Made by a program: the position numbers and the translations under genes
The notes under the pieces: generated by a model
What the model was told of the DNA's origin: nothing
What the model saw: the letters and a program-made list of their open reading frames with translations, nothing else
The model's database searches: none
Part shown: one piece after another, positions 22,301 through 32,486 of the stretch
How the letters are laid out: each line of letters opens with the position of its first letter
Numbering within the stretch: the first letter of the stretch is position 1
From: Pristionchus mayeri
Lineage: Eukaryota > Nematoda > Chromadorea > Rhabditida > Neodiplogasteridae
Assembly: GCA_036245805.1 (NCBI GenBank)
Contig: BTRK01000005.1
Span: 17,770,984-17,834,983, forward strand
DNA length: 64,000 nt
Direction: 5' to 3'

Positions 22301-24394
22301 TGCCCATACATAGTATTTTACGAATATCACGCTAAATCGACGCGATTCCTCTTTTTCAAGAAGCACTGGTGCATTAAATTGAGATGTAATCCTGATCTCA
22401 CTACAACTTTGTCTGCCTACTGTGCCTCCCAAACTGTCTTGACAGGAATGAGGCAAGGTGCGTAAGAAAATGTATGAAGGCCCTCTATGAATAAGAATAA
22501 CGAAATTTAGTTGGAACTAATTCAAAGAATTTCGGAGGTTAGAATGCATAAGAGATAGGACGCGACAAAACTTATGCATCAACCTGATATTTGAGAAACC
22601 GGTTAGTTAGGGTAGCTGGAGTTACGGTATATAATCTTCAATCGATTGCAGAGCCGGTGCAGATTGAGCCGGCGTTTGCGTACGGTATGGCGGGCGCAGT
22701 GCGTGCTGATGCCTCTGCAGTCCTGCCTGGAACAGTGTTCAAGAGTCCCGTGAGAGCAGTGGAGTGCCCCGATCTGGAGGTGAGAGGAGAGGGGATGTGG
22801 AGGTGGAGTGGTGGAAAGTTCTTGTATTTTTTTATATTTCCTGCTAACTTAATAATTGATGTGCAGGAGAATCGTGGCATCATGGTGGTCTTCAAGGATC
22901 CCTCCTTCCCCGAGGGATTCATCTTCCCCGCTCGCAAGTTGGAGGCAGCCAAGGAATTGGAGAGGACTCTCAAGCCAGGAGATTGGGATGATCGTTCGGT
23001 GAGTGAGAGGGGTGATACGAAGATCACTCGAAATTATGAACGTCCGAAATATACTTGGTTTTTACTTCGAATTCTGAACAAACATTAATACTGTGAAGAA
23101 TAAGTCTAAAACCGAAAAATGTAAGGAAAGAATCAGATACTTTGCAGAACGGTCGGTTCCAGCCGAACATCGGGTTCACTCGCAACACCGGAGGAAGAGC
23201 CAGTCTGGACAACAGTGGACACAGGTCAGCAGAGAGATAATCTTCAAAATATATATTTTTCAAATTTGTTTAATCCACACATAATTGTTGGGAATGAAGC
23301 AGTGTTTTCACTTTCAATGAGTTCTGAACCAGGATTCTAATAGCTTGTTCTTGCAGGGCGATCCACCACGAGATGGGCATGGGGAGCGGGGGTCGCAACG
23401 GAGGAGGAGGCGGGCAGTGGCAGCAGAGAGAGGGAGCCGGTACGGTATTCAGGGACTGATTTTTCGTAGAGTACAAGATGTTGTTACACCCTTTGAGAAA
23501 CGTCAATTGCCGATTGCAGGCTCAGACTGGCAGGGCAACGGAGGCGGACGCGGAGGTTACGGTGGCGGATACAATGGAGGAGGAGGAGGATACGGTGGAG
23601 GTGGACGGTGAGTTATTGTTGTTTTCCCCAAATTAAAAAAAATTTCACCGATGAATCAAACGGTTTGACGTTGGCGTTGGGCCGACCATGCCTTTTCATC
23701 TGTGATCACTGACAATCCGTATTCGCCCTCGTTAAATTCTTGAAAAAGCGCATGTTCCAAGAATCCATATTTTAAACATATTAATTATTTTGGCAATGTC
23801 AGAGGAGGCTACAACAACCAGGGAGGAGGAGGTGGATACCGTCATTCGGATGGAGGATGGGCTACCCAGGTACGGTAGAATATTGATTACCAGTTAAACG
23901 GAACGATAACAGATTGAATCAATTACGTTCATTTGTAGCAGCACGGAGGAGGCCGTGGCGGATACGGTAACAACTACCAGGGAGGCGGAGGCGGATACGG
24001 TAACCGCGGTGGCTTCCAGGGCGGAGGTCGAGGAGGACGAGGTGGCGGATACGGTAAGTGGTATAGCAATCAATCAATATCGGGAGATTACGGTATTATG
24101 ATTGTTGCAGGAGGCGGTTATCAGAACAACGACAGCTGGCGCGGCGGCTCTGACAACGGCGGCGGTCGCGGAGGCTTCCGAGGAGGATACGGTAGGCGAC
24201 GTTTGATATTCGTCGATGCCTTGTATTTTGTGCTTTTAACCGCCTTGTATTTTGTGCTTTCAAAGAAGAATAACAATTTGGAGATCCCGGAAAACGTGCG
24301 TTTTAAGAATGTCTCATGAATCACCATTATTCCAGGCGGCGGACAGAATGGTGGTCAGCAAGGAGGCAATCAGAGACCACCGTGGAGATATTGA
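13332..24394 (+). CDS. xrn-2: 5'-3' exoribonuclease 2 (XRN2/Rat1)
   Basis: Nuclear 5'-3' exonuclease that degrades 5'-monophosphate RNA in transcription termination, rRNA and snoRNA maturation, and miRNA turnover. I joined 34 exons with every phase correct, giving 1006 residues. The N-terminus [18 protein letters not shown], the acidic catalytic motifs [48 protein letters not shown] and [16 protein letters not shown], the zinc-knuckle-like [14 protein letters not shown] and [14 protein letters not shown] identify it. The conserved second region follows ([44 protein letters not shown]). The last six exons encode a Gly-Tyr-Arg-rich tail ending RPPWRY. The first acceptor upstream of the ATG is at 13296. 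A 3-kb intron between exons 25 and 26 (19658-22651) hosts two repeats. Nothing suggests inactivation. Confidence 0.97.
19676..21318. repeat. 1.6-kb foldback palindrome in an xrn-2 intron
   Basis: The arms, about 19676-20396 and 20587-21318, are reverse complements of each other with scattered mismatches and small indels, separated by a loop of about 190 bp. The outer ends match as TCTCATGTAAAAGTGTAGGA and its inverted partner ending near 21318. No protein is encoded. It resembles a foldback transposon or a MITE-type palindrome. In the xrn-2 primary transcript the arms would form a duplex of roughly 700 bp. Confidence 0.85.
21323..22587. mobile_element. Non-coding mariner-like element
   Basis: Terminal inverted repeats T[T/C]AGGTTGATGCATAAGTT continue for about 26 bp to TTTTGTCGC and are flanked by TA on both sides (21321-21322, 22588-22589). 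The TIR closely resembles the mariner-family consensus that begins with AGGTTG. The length, 1265 bp, equals that of an autonomous mariner, but I see no transposase motifs in any frame, so the interior is either decayed or unrelated filler. It begins within about 5 bp of the end of the foldback palindrome, in the same xrn-2 intron. Confidence 0.8.
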
Positions 24395-25279
24395 TCTACC
24401 TGTGGATACAGTAACCCGCTAGATACCGTATTCTTAATCATATTGCAGTTTTCTCACCGTTACCTCACACAGTAATTCCCTTAGGGATCTCATTAATTCG
24501 AATTTTGAGTTCACAACTTGTATTGTTGCTGTCTTGTCAAATGGTCTCTTCGTCGTTTGATCTACCCCTCTACCGTATACTTGTTCCCACTCTCGATACC
24601 GTAGTCCTGTTGTGAAACTCGAATTTTCGTATTGCTTCTCATTTTCACTGACTAGTATTTAACATATCCTAGATTGTCTATAAGAAAAGAGTTGAGATTA
24701 TTCCATCAACTAAAAAAGGAGAGAGTGTAGTTTGCTTGTATGAGATGCTGCCACAAGCATAGTTTTGACTATTCCACATTGTGTTTGTCTGTTTTTGTAT
24801 TTGCACGCCCACCCCTTTGCATTGCATCACCTCGATCTCGTGTGAGAAAAGGCTCTGAGCTACGAATTTCAATTACTCTAAAATACAAAAGATGAGATAA
24901 AGAGTTGTGCTCCTCTCCACAGTGTACTCAAGGGAATGAATCGGTTGCGAAACCAGCGAATAACTACTTGCTTCGAGAATAGCTTCATTATGATAAGCCC
25001 TGCTTAGAGACGTAATTTGGAAAAGTTGGCGATTCCATTGCGAAATGTCCCATGGGTAGAGGGGGGAGAGGACCGGCCGACCCTTTCACCTCTTCTTCAT
25101 CTCATCTTTCATCGCTTTTCTTCTCGCGGGCAGACGACGAGAGAGCATGCGGTATGGAGAGAGTGGGGAAGAGCGAGAGAGAGGCAGAGTGCACATGCAG
25201 ATAGCGGGTGTTGAGAGAGCGTATTGATCAGGACAGGGCGAGGGAGGAGAGAGTGGCAGAGAGACAGCGTGAGAGGGGA

Positions 25280-25291
25280 GAGAGCACGTGA
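25280..25291. promoter_or_regulatory. E-box-containing motif GAGAGCACGTGA, copy 1
   Basis: The core CACGTG is the palindromic E-box bound by bHLH-leucine-zipper factors such as the HLH-30/TFEB and MXL/MML families. The same 12 bases recur at 26570 and 27580. A regulatory role is inferred from recurrence only. Confidence 0.35.
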
Positions 25292-26569
25292 GGAGGGGAG
25301 AGCGGCCATCTTCCCCCATTCCATCGCTACTTGGGGACACGACAATCCTTCACCCTCTGTTCCTGTTTGAGAACAACGACACCCAGGCACTTTTGGGTTA
25401 TTGACTAACTCTTCCTTTCGTGATGCGAATGACTCATCTTCCCTTATCTACTCTTACTAACTTCTTATCCCACTGTGAAATGTATTACTTGAAATAAAAG
25501 AATCGCCCCTTTCTTGACGCACCGTTGTCACTCTGGAACTTGAGGTTCTTTGTGTTTAGAAATATGGACAGGTGGAGTCCCGCTAGTTTGGAAGGAGATC
25601 GCAATTTTGAATCGCGACTATCTAATTGGCGCGACGCTTTTTCCTTTGTGCGAGGACGGTACCAGGTACCAGGTACTGAGGACTGGGCGTGATTCCGGTT
25701 CTCGCGCTTGGGTCCTGTAGCGTAAAATTGCCGCCACGCTGGCAGCAGCTTGACCTCATTTGTGGAGGAGTGCGAATTGGCCCCTGGGATGGGCCCATCA
25801 TCCACTTCCTTAGTGTGGTAGCTGCAGCTGGTTCCACACATGGTTCCATTAGTGGCCCGAGGGCAATCAATCCGTCTCTCTCCTCTCTCCCCTCGATAAG
25901 ATCTCTGTTTGGATTTCCGACCCTTGTTGACTGTATACCCGAGATGGAGTGCTCTTTCTATGTGATGTGATCTGAAATGAGATAGGGGAACGGCTGATTT
26001 AGAGTTATCTGTGTGAAATGAAGCGCATAAATCTTACAGTCAGATATTATGAAATCGTTCCACATTTCGCAATGGTCAATCGTATCTCTGTTTGAAGAGA
26101 GAGAACGAGAGACCAGTGCCAGATTGCGATTTTCTGACCGAAGGCTACACGTGTCCATCGCCATTTCCCAATTGCACCGCTCAGGGATTGTGAGTGGTGA
26201 TTTCAGTCTATCCCGGAATTTACATGTTCCATGTTTAGCGTATCTACAGCAACTTTGTTAGGGCATCGATTTCTCCATGATACTTTTTTGAAATTAAGTT
26301 TAGTGGCAGATAGCTTTTATTAGCAGTTCGCGTATGATCTTCTATGTTTATTCTAGAATAAATTTCATCGCATTTATGCGTCCTTTGATATACTTTCTGT
26401 TTCTAGCTATAAAAGTTTCTTCTTAGTCACGTAGTGCTGACTATGTGGGATGGATTGGAGATGGAGTGGGAGGAGGATGATTCATTCCAAAGGGGAGAGA
26501 TGGTTCATTTGTGGATGGGGAGGCGATCGATAATCTCGCCTATATTATGTCCCTCCGTCCAACTGGCAA

Positions 26570-26581
26570 GAGAGCACGTGA
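26570..26581. promoter_or_regulatory. E-box-containing motif GAGAGCACGTGA, copy 2
   Basis: Second exact copy, about 1.3 kb after the first. The surrounding sequence is not otherwise similar to that of the other copies. Confidence 0.35.
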
Positions 26582-27579
26582 TCCATGGCTTCGCTTGTAC
26601 TCTAAAGTCGTCGAGGTCGCGAGCACTTTCGAGTGCTCTTTATAGACTTGGTCGTCTCTAGGGAATGGGAGGGTCCAGAGAAGAGTTGAGTCTTTCTCTG
26701 CATTTGACAGAATGCTGCACGATTGAGTTGCCCATTTTTGTCCGTTCTATATTGCATTGTTCTATAACTGTCACATTATCTCCTCGCTCTTAGACTAGAG
26801 CGAGTGAACCCTGGAGTTCCTTCTATGACTGTCCCATCTGGTCGGCAGAAAGGAGAGTAGCACCAGGCTGATACTGGTCCCGGCCAGGAATGGAGAGGAC
26901 GAGAGTGGCAGACTAAGGCACTCCCACCTCTCCCTGCCCCGTCCTCTTCCTTCTTCCCAGTTCCTCCTCGACTGACCACTAATTTCCCCCTGTTCTCCTC
27001 TCCTCTGCACAGATTTCAGCTCTCCTGGCGACTCGTTGTTATTCCACCGGTCCTCAGGCAGGACGTTTTGTTATTCTCATGAATTTGTATTTTCCATTCT
27101 GGACAGCGGAAAAGTAGTCGTTCATTAGGTAGTGACTACGGTACCAGGGAGGACGAGATAAGTAGAAAATGGGAAGACGGCTAATTCTCGGTCCTCTTCT
27201 CACCTAGAATAGTGCCAGAGGGAAGTGGCTGTAGTCGATAGATCGCATCGTTCCTCTCTCTCTCTCTTTCCATTACTCTTTCCGCGCCGTCGAATCGAGT
27301 TTATCAATCGTTCTCTCATTCTATCATCGAGTGATCTTCTTCTTCTTCTTTTCACTTGCCGATTGAAATGCGGATATAGACGAGGTGCGAATGCACTAAG
27401 CTTTCCCTTAATTGTCCAGACTTTCTCGGTTCTTATAGAGCGAGAGATACTTTGTACTGTCCCCAGTCCCTTGGCTATTCTTAGTCAGATACAGTCGGGG
27501 TTCCAATTTCTGCTCGTTCCTTGCACCGCTCATCCTTATCAGTTTCATGCAGTTGATAAGAAGCGCGAGAGAGGGTCGA

Positions 27580-27591
27580 GAGAGCACGTGA
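27580..27591. promoter_or_regulatory. E-box-containing motif GAGAGCACGTGA, copy 3
   Basis: Third exact copy, about 1.0 kb after the second and 2.1 kb upstream of the rab-10 start codon. Confidence 0.35.
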
Positions 27592-29700
27592 TAGGGAGAG
27601 AGTCGCCCCTGATCCCTCCTATCAGTCACCAGCTTCTGCTCCTCTGATTGACGCAAGTTCGTCTTGAGCCCCCCCCCCTTTTTATCCCTCCCCCTCTGCT
27701 TCTTCTTCAACATCCGCTGATTTCGCAAAGGTTACCAGCAGTGAGTTGGCAGGTTATTTCGAAATCGGAGGTGCTCAGGAATGCAGACTCGGTTAGCAGT
27801 ATGCACCCATTCTCCTCCCTTCCCTGGATGCCCCCCCCCCCCCCGACTAAAAGCACTGCCTTTTCCGGCTGAAAGCGTATTGCTGTCGTCTCGTCTATTC
27901 TCTGCTCAACGATCTCCCCCATTTAGTCTCCCCCTCTGCTCTCTCTCCTCGCAATCGTGTTCCCCTCCCCATTAGTAGTGATAGTGTCCGCGATGGGTCG
28001 GAAGGGAGTGGTGTGGTGTGTGGTGCGGCGTGTGCTCTGAACGGAGCGACGTTTCGCAATCGTCGCATGCCACATGCGGGAGGCAGATGTTCAGTGGAGC
28101 AGAGAGCCAGTCGCTTTTTGATAGATAACGGGCTCTTCTCTGTGCTTGATTCATTCTCCTTCAGTTCAAAGGAATTTTCTATTCCAGCTCTTGAATATTC
28201 ATTTATCGATTGAACTATTGAGTTTACGAACAATACGAACAATTTACGAACAATAGGTCGCTGCATTAGCTGAAGACATTCTTATTTACGTTTACGAGAA
28301 GTATGGTCAGGTCAATTGAATTGTGGTTTATGCTCTGTTAGGTACATTCACGTGTTAGGTTAACTTGAGTTCCGCACGGGTTTCATGTGCTAAATTCTCC
28401 GATAATTGCTGGTGAGACTCTGAATTGGAATTTAAGACTATTTAAGTCAATTTTCTGTTCACACTCATCATTCGTCGCAAGATTGAGTGAGCTGAAATCC
28501 AATCTCTAATTGAATCAGCCACGAAAAATAGTTTCGAAACGTCGCATGGTGATTTTTCGGTTCGTGCAATGTCCCTTTGTAAGATCCTCTTTTCTCGCAG
28601 AAGTTAGTACATAGTATTTTTCACGATGAATGAGAAATTGAGGGCTTTGAATACCTCAGATTCCGTTAGTAATCAGCAGCTCTTCACACTCTTCTCACTC
28701 TCGCTCTTTGCTCTCCTCGATAATCACCACTGTTTTTCTCCTTCTCTGTTTGATGTCGTAGTTCGCAGTTCCCTCTGATGTGTTGGAGAGGGGAAAGAAT
28801 GTCACTGAGATAACAGAACTTTCCCACCAGTTGATCTCTAGATTCCCTGTTCTGATAGAAGGAGGCGTAAGAATAGATTTTTATTTCTCCTCCACTATTT
28901 CAATTCTTCAGTTACTAAGAATGAGTGGGAGGCGAGGTAGATCAAGTGAGGTGAGATTATCTCCCGTCGGGCTATTATTGTCTTGTTTTGCGCCAATTAT
29001 CTTGTTAGAGAAGCAGTTGAGAGTTGTGCAGAAGAGGGAGAGGAAGGAGGAGGAGGGTCAACTACTATCAGATTGCGCCTAATCTCGTGCAACTCTGTCG
29101 CGTGATGACTCGGTCGGAAGACGCACGCATGTGTTGACAATGTCTCAGTCCCGCGGTCACCCTCCCCCCCTCTCTCTCTTCCTCTGCCTTGCCCTAGCCT
29201 GCCTCTCCCTATCTCATTTCTCCTCCTCTTCCTCCTCATCCTTTCCTTTCTTTCGCCCTCCGGAAAGTAGGAATCGATGATGGAATGGAGAATGGAATTG
29301 GGGGTCGAGTAAGGGAGGAGAGGAAAGAGAAAGAGAGTGAGGAAGCGACAATGGGATGGCCCATCCGATTGGGGGAAGAGGGAGGCCGAGACTGGGTGAT
29401 CGAGGAGACGAGGAGGGTTTGTGTTTCAACGGTTCAGCATTTTCCTCGGTGTATAAAAGGTTCTAAATCATCCCTGGAATTTTGCAATGTATGACGCTTC
29501 TCTTGTTTTAGATGAACACGTATTCCTTGCCTTTGGTATTTGCAGTTCTCTAACTTCCCTGCTTCTCATGTTGCTTTGTTCGCCTATTCCGATGATTCAT
29601 CCCTCTCCCCATCCTTGTGCCAGCTCAAGAAGTATGCATTGCAGTGTGCTCGGTAGTCGATCGGGGTTCGATCGATAATCTGCAGAGTAGATCAGTGAAG

Positions 29701-31868
29701 ATGGCGAGAAGACAGTACGATCTCCTGTTCAAGCTGCTGCTCATCGGCGACTCGGGAGTGGGCAAGACCTGCATTCTGTGAGTCGTTATCGATTTGTTTG
29801 AATTATTGATTTCTGGAAAGATATATTTTGAATGAGTTGTTGCCCTTAGAAATGATGCAGTTGAGTGGACACTAATCAGGAGGCTCCGGGTTCCATGGGT
29901 TTAAAAAATTACCTTGGCACTCTGCACATACTAGGATGCATGCTTGCTTTAGGAAAAAAAATACGAATTGTGCTTACCATAGGTGGGCGGGGGTTGAAGC
30001 TGGGAATCGAAAACCGGGGTGTTTAGGGTCAAAAGGGGGGGGGGTTGATCGTAAATGGTAGTTTTTGTGACAAAATTTTCCAAAAGCCGGGGGTGTCCAA
30101 TCCGAAAACCGGGGATGTTTCACAGCTGGCTTCGATGGTGCACACCTATGATGCTTACTCTAGATATTCATATTTGTGCGCCATCTGGGTAAAAATGACT
30201 GATGGTTTCTGAAGGTATCGATTCTCCGACGACGCATTCAACACCACCTTCATCTCGACCATCGGTGAGATTTTAAATTAATTTTTGAAAGTAAATATTT
30301 GTATTTATACTTTAATATAAATCATGGGAGTTAACTGTAATACAATGACAAGTAAACGCTTTGTGTTCCTCTTCTAAAAGTCGAAAATCAGGAATCGACT
30401 TCAAGATCAAGACGATCGAATTGCACGGGAAGAAGATCAAACTGCAGATCTGGTGAGTGGCGTTCAAAATATTATGTTGTTTAATTTACACTTGTGACTT
30501 TTGAATTTCATCCTTGAAATGCCTGATATTCCAATTTTATTTCTCAATGTTACAGGGATACTGCTGGCCAGGAGCGTTTCCACACCATCACTACATCCTA
30601 CTACAGGTATGGTGGATAGAATAGAGGGGTGTATGCAACGGGGCAGCTTGGAAGGCGGAATGTTTATGTGTTTCTCTAATTGGGAAATATATTGTACACG
30701 CAGAGGAGCTAGTGTTTCACCTAGTTGTATATCTTTGGAGGCATATTTTCAAATTCGTTACTTTGTACGTTCTCTTAGGAAGGAATCAATCACCAAAAGA
30801 TATTACCGAATCTAATGGCAGCGTACCGTATCTCTTTCTCCTTCAGGGGCGCGATGGGCATCATGCTGGTGTATGACATCACCAACCCCAAGAGCTTCGA
30901 CAACATCTCCAAGTGGCTCAGGAACATCGATGAGGTACGGTGGATTATTTATTCATATTTAAAATTTAAAGGGTAACGGTATTTTTAATTTTACAATTGT
31001 TGTGATTTTTGTACGAAATAATGATATTTAAATAATTTATTGTCCGTTCTCAGCACGCGTCCGAGGACGTGGTGAAGATGCTGCTGGGCAACAAGTGCGA
31101 CATGGCTGATCGACGAGTCGTGAGCAAGGAGAGAGGAGAGAAGGTACGGTAGAATTGGGTCACTATAGAGATTGAAAGATTCTTCATTGTTTTGCGACTA
31201 GTTGCTTTTTAGTTTCACCGGTATATAATATTTAATAGACCTGCTTTGGAGCAATTAACCATAGATATGCTGTGATCAACAAACATTGAATAATCATGTG
31301 GAAATGGTTGCCTGGTCGCTCTGTGCTTCGCTAGTCTATGAGTTTTGGTAGAATGTATGAGGTGGATGCTCGGAACTGTTTCCGAAGATATTATTTTATG
31401 TATTTTACTTATCACGTGCGCAGTTTCTCTTCCAAACGATGCCCAATGTCGTCTTCTCTCAGATCGCCGTCGACCATTCGATTCGATTCCTGGAGACGTC
31501 GGCCAAGGCGAACATCAACATCGACACCGCCTTCTACGAGTTGGCAGGAGCCATTCTGGAGAGGGTCAGTGAGGGAGGGGATGCGTTGGAGAGAGTGGTG
31601 GAAACATCTTTTGTTTGGAAGCGATGTTGGGGTTGTGAATTCATGTTATCATATGAAATGATCTCGAAAATTTATTTGAATTATAAGGTTTTGAGTGATT
31701 TCGATTTTCCAAAAGCTGTGTATTCTTTTCAAATTGAATAATAACCATTGCAATAATGAAGCCATCGTCTCCCTCTTTCAGCAGCCTGCGGAGCCGCAGG
31801 ACACGGATCGATCAGTGGTCAATCCACAGGCAGGCGGAAGTTCCTCCTCGGGCGGATGCTGCCCGTAA
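29701..31868 (+). CDS. rab-10: Small GTPase Rab10
   Basis: Rab GTPase of endocytic recycling and Golgi-to-membrane transport. Eight exons (29701-29777, 30215-30264, 30392-30452, 30556-30606, 30847-30934, 31054-31143, 31463-31564, 31782-31868) give 201 residues, the same length as the Caenorhabditis protein. The start [16 protein letters not shown] is characteristic of Rab8/10. G-motifs are GDSGVGKTC, the switch-I threonine in [21 protein letters not shown] and [21 protein letters not shown] and [14 protein letters not shown] are Rab10/8 signatures. The C-terminus GGCCP carries the double cysteine for geranylgeranylation, with one extra proline. An acceptor CTGCAG at 29680-29685 lies 15 bases before the ATG and may receive a spliced leader. 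Intron 1 contains a GGGG-rich repeat. Confidence 0.96.
29972..30152. repeat. G-rich repeat in rab-10 intron 1
   Basis: The stretch holds several copies of an AACCGGGG-type motif, a run of ten G and short inverted ends (CCATAGGTG...CACCTATG). A related phrase, ATCCGAAAACCGGG, recurs near 42388 in a kinase intron. It may be an old MITE; coding capacity is nil. Confidence 0.45.
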
Positions 31869-32486
31869 ACCGCGTGTCCGCGTCACTCGCGTGAGATCAC
31901 GCGCGCCTCTCGCACCCCTGCTAATACCCCCCCCCCTCCCTCTCCCTGTCTTCTCCATCGAGATATCGGGTCCGCTAGATATGTGTCGCCTACCTTCTCA
32001 TTTGCTCGCTCTTTGATCTTTGATCCCTAGCGAGAGCTAACATATGAATTCCGTAGTCGTCGTCCCTGTATTCGCGCGCTTTCACTCGCTTTCAGTAGCT
32101 CCTCCTTCTCCCTCTCCATCGAGCCAGTCCAGTAGATGACAACAACATCCACAGTTTTCTTTGCCCGATCTGTAATTTTATTTTGATTAGGTTTAACTGT
32201 ACACACACCCCAATCACACTTTTCTCTCTCTCGTTTACTACTGGTCAAATTTCATCGCTCTATCGATCGATTTCTCCTATTTACTCCAATTTTTGCTCTG
32301 ACTAGCTCCTATTTGTAAGAAGTTCACCACGGTTCTTCCGTTTTTCTCGTACTGTCGATTCAAGAATCGATTTGATAAATGCTGGTTCCATCGCAAGAGT
32401 TGCTGAATATCTGCTCGGTTGATGTACCGTCTAAATGTCTCGGTGTTGTGTGAATTTAAGATTCATAGAAATAAATTAAGACTAGA

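Larger units (their letters stand above)
24395..29700. other. 5.3-kb non-coding interval between xrn-2 and rab-10
   Basis: No frame shows family motifs or a coherent exon chain. The proximal part should contain the xrn-2 3' end and the distal part the rab-10 promoter. Purine- and pyrimidine-rich tracts are frequent (for example 25130-25300, 27240-27350, 29150-29350), and runs of C occur near 27670 and 27830-27843. Three identical GAGAGCACGTGA 12-mers lie at 25280, 26570 and 27580. The many open frames in the GA/CT tracts are composition artefacts. Confidence 0.6.

Noticed and set aside
22271..22465. 64-codon frame inside the mariner-like element as a transposase remnant
   Set aside because: No DD motif, helix-turn-helix or similarity to mariner transposases can be seen.
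25640..25690. Repeated GGTACCAGGTACCAGGTACT as a possible operator-like repeat
   Set aside because: Only two and a half short units in non-coding DNA, with no second occurrence to support function.
27225..27647. 140-codon open frame on the plus strand upstream of rab-10
   Set aside because: Pyrimidine-rich low-complexity composition, no recognised motif and no splice partner.
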